DNA of 32,580 bases from Methanocorpusculum sp. (GTDB taxonomy: Archaea; Halobacteriota; Methanomicrobia; Methanomicrobiales; Methanocorpusculaceae), in contig DALTWG010000011.1 in NCBI GenBank assembly GCA_029987245.1, forward strand, positions 1-32,580, written 5' to 3'. The translations under genes were made by a program, and so were the position numbers. The notes below the pieces were generated by a model. That model was given only the letters and a program-made list of their open reading frames with translations, was not told where the DNA came from and searched no databases. This document shows positions 30,927-32,580 of the stretch, one piece after another (position 1 is the stretch's first letter; each line of letters begins with the position of its first letter).

Positions 30927-32444
30927 ATGAGTTTCAGCGACGCAATTTTATCTGTACTTGACCCGGTCGATACCTGGGTATGGTACGTTGCCTTCGTTTT
31001 CCTCGTCGGATTCGGCTTATTTGCAACCATCAAAGGAAAAGGTCTTCAGATCTTCCGCCTTGGCGAAGCAGCCAAAGTTGCATTCACCGGCATTCGGGAA
31101 AAGAAAGGTAAACACGTTATATCATCATTCCAGGCATTCTGTGTCAGTATGGGAGCGCGCATCGGTGTTGGAAACATCGCCGGTGTCGCAGCAGCCCTTG
31201 TCATGGGAGGGCCGGGGGCAATTTTCTGGATGTGGATTTTTGCCATCATCGGCGCAGCAACCAGTTTTGTTGAAAACACTATCGGTCAGATTTTCAAAGA
31301 GAAAAAAGGCGACGGCTACTTCTACGGCGGTCCGGCCTACTATGTGAAAAACGGACTGAAAAAACCGAAGTTTGCAATCTTCATGGCACTCCTGATTATC
31401 GTCACCTATGGTCTGTGCTTCGTCGGACAGCAGGTAAATCAGGCATCCGCCGCTATCAGAACCGCCTTTTCCATCCCTGGAGAATTAATCCTTGAGACCG
31501 GCGCACTCAACGTTGGCATGCTTGTTATCGCACTTGCCTTGACTGTCCTTGTTGCAGTCATCGTCTTCGGCGGCATCAAGCGTGTTGCAAAAGTCTCCAC
31601 CTGGATGGTCCCGGCAATGGCAATGCTCTGGCTTTTATTGGCACTTGTTCTGATTCTGGTCAACTTCACCCAGGTTTCCGCAGTTATTGAAACCATCTTT
31701 TCCTATGCATTCGGCGTCCAGTCCTTTGTTGGCGGCGGATTTGGAATGATGGTCATGTGGGGTCTGAAGCGTGGTGTGTTCTCCAACGAGGCTGGTATCG
31801 GTTCCATTCCGAACGTCTCTTCCTCCGCTCACGTCCAGCATCCGGTTAAGCAGGGCCTTATGCAGTCTCTTGGTGTCTTAATTGATACGGTTGTTGTCTG
31901 TTCCGCAACCGCATTCGTCCTCATTATGTACACCAATGTTGCCTATGCCGGCTACGCTTTTACCGCAGAACAGCAGGCAGCCTTAAACGGTTCTCCACTT
32001 GTTGCAGAAGCACTCTCCGCAAGTTTCCTTGGTCAGGCTGCCCCTTACATCCTTGCAGTATTCCTGTTAGTCTTTGCATTCAGCAGTGCAATCGGCTACT
32101 ATTCCATGAGTGAAGCAAACGTCAGATTCATCACTGAAAAACCGGGTGCAATCCTTGCAATCCGTTTAGTAATTGTCTTAATGGCGTTTGGTTCCTGTAT
32201 CTGGTCCATGACTCTTGCATGGACGCTTGTGGACATCTTCCAGGCATTAATGGGTATCTTCAACGTTGGTATTCTCATCTTCCTTGCCAAGTTCGCCTTC
32301 CAGGCACTCAATGATTACCTGAACCAGAAGGCAGACGGCGTCGAAGAGCCGGTATTTGACCCGAAGTGTCTTTCCTGTCAGGATGGAATTACCTGCTGGC
32401 CTTCCAAGGAACCGGTAGATGAGCCCAATGAAGGCATGAAATAA
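30927..32444 (+). CDS. agcS: Sodium:alanine/glycine symporter (AgcS family), copy 2
   Basis: This 505-residue paralogue has the same length, family signatures and CLSCQDGITCW tail as copy 1. Differences cluster in the loop after residue 175 (IPGELILETGALNV here against IESDLFLADGSLNF) and in residues of the middle membrane spans, which could change substrate preference; the conserved GNIAGVA and SNEAGIGS motifs are intact. The pair is a tandem duplication with separate promoters. Selection seems to have kept both open. A T10 terminator follows, so the next gene is probably a separate unit. Confidence 0.93.
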   Translation: MSFSDAILSVLDPVDTWVWYVAFVFLVGFGLFATIKGKGLQIFRLGEAAKVAFTGIREKKGKHVISSFQAFCVSMGARIGVGNIAGVAAALVMGGPGAIFWMWIFAIIGAATSFVENTIGQIFKEKKGDGYFYGGPAYYVKNGLKKPKFAIFMALLIIVTYGLCFVGQQVNQASAAIRTAFSIPGELILETGALNVGMLVIALALTVLVAVIVFGGIKRVAKVSTWMVPAMAMLWLLLALVLILVNFTQVSAVIETIFSYAFGVQSFVGGGFGMMVMWGLKRGVFSNEAGIGSIPNVSSSAHVQHPVKQGLMQSLGVLIDTVVVCSATAFVLIMYTNVAYAGYAFTAEQQAALNGSPLVAEALSASFLGQAAPYILAVFLLVFAFSSAIGYYSMSEANVRFITEKPGAILAIRLVIVLMAFGSCIWSMTLAWTLVDIFQALMGIFNVGILIFLAKFAFQALNDYLNQKADGVEEPVFDPKCLSCQDGITCWPSKEPVDEPNEGMK

Positions 32445-32464
32445 TAAGGCAACCCCTTATACCC

Positions 32465-32474
32465 TTTTTTTTTT
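32465..32474 (+). terminator. T10 terminator after the second symporter
   Basis: Ten consecutive T, followed by ATTTT, lie 20 bases after the stop. This is the strongest T-tract in the window. Confidence 0.6.
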
Positions 32475-32534
32475 ATTTTCATCTCTTAACAGAAACCTAT
32501 TCTTTATTCCCTGTCAAACTATTACCACATAAGC

Positions 32535-32580
32535 ATGAAGACCAGACTCAGCAAATCCCAGCTCGGTATTTACCTTGCCT
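32535..32580 (+). CDS. Partial CDS, N-terminus resembling a condensation domain (NRPS-like)
   Basis: Only the first 15 codons are in the window (MKTRLSKSQLGIYLA). The phrase L-S-x-S-Q-x-G-I-Y resembles the start of condensation domains of nonribosomal peptide synthetases, where the core motif C1 has LTxxQxGI. The start ATG has no clear Shine-Dalgarno. The call rests on 15 residues and is tentative. If right, the tandem amino-acid symporters beside it may supply its substrates. Confidence 0.4.
   Translation, partial: MKTRLSKSQLGIYLA

Noticed and set aside
1..32580. CRISPR arrays, insertion sequences or inverted-repeat transposons
   Set aside because: No regularly spaced repeats, no transposase-like frames and no terminal inverted repeats with target duplications were found by eye.

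Overview
The window reads as a compact archaeal chromosome segment, most probably from a methanogen of the Methanomicrobiales; a Methanocorpusculum-like organism is my inference from gene content and roughly 50% GC. The archaeal evidence is direct: ribosomal proteins L15e and L30e, RNase P subunits Pop5 and Rpp30, an archaeal NAC, a two-KH NusA, an archaeal class I HMG-CoA reductase, Trm5/TrmI tRNA methyltransferases and TATA-box promoters about 25-35 bases before many starts, several apparently leaderless. A methanogenesis marker 14 homologue and HypF point to a methanogen. Nearly all genes are housekeeping and syntenic in style. I see no transposase, prophage, CRISPR array or restriction system.

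Layout. Positions 91-2439 (minus) hold thiM-thiE-trm5, each overlapping the next. HMG-CoA reductase (plus) follows and converges on a minus-strand cell-envelope operon (3711-6815) of a COG1361-type surface protein, a MacB/FtsX-type permease without its ATPase, and a Yip1-like membrane protein. Next come L15e-Rpp30-Pop5 (minus), a six-repeat PEGA membrane protein with a zinc ribbon, and the bifunctional NAD(P)HX repair enzyme. A plus-strand information-processing operon (11985-14884) carries a RecJ/GAN-like nuclease, a PUA protein, NAC and TrmI with overlapping ends. A 570-base gap holds one or two small ORFs and three hairpins. Then a winged-helix regulator directly abuts a helicase-TPR fusion (minus), and hypF diverges from it.

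Downstream of tRNA-Val(GAC) lies a 617-base gap with a candidate 30-residue-class membrane peptide gene on the minus strand, which has a strong Shine-Dalgarno and a hairpin terminator but an AUA at the start position. A radical SAM/SPASM protein and a surface protein diverge from one AT element. The right third is co-directional: cyclophilin, methanogenesis marker 14 plus a small partner, L30e-NusA, thiC, two tandem AgcS-type amino-acid/sodium symporters sharing a Cys-containing tail, and the first 15 codons of a gene whose N-terminus resembles a condensation domain of a nonribosomal peptide synthetase.

Thiamine genes sit at both ends of the window (thiM/thiE left, thiC right), so the pathway is split across loci. 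The least explained parts are the two gene-poor gaps (14885-15455 and 21285-21901), the helicase-TPR/regulator pair, the radical SAM protein without a visible peptide substrate, and the duplicated symporters beside the probable peptide synthetase.
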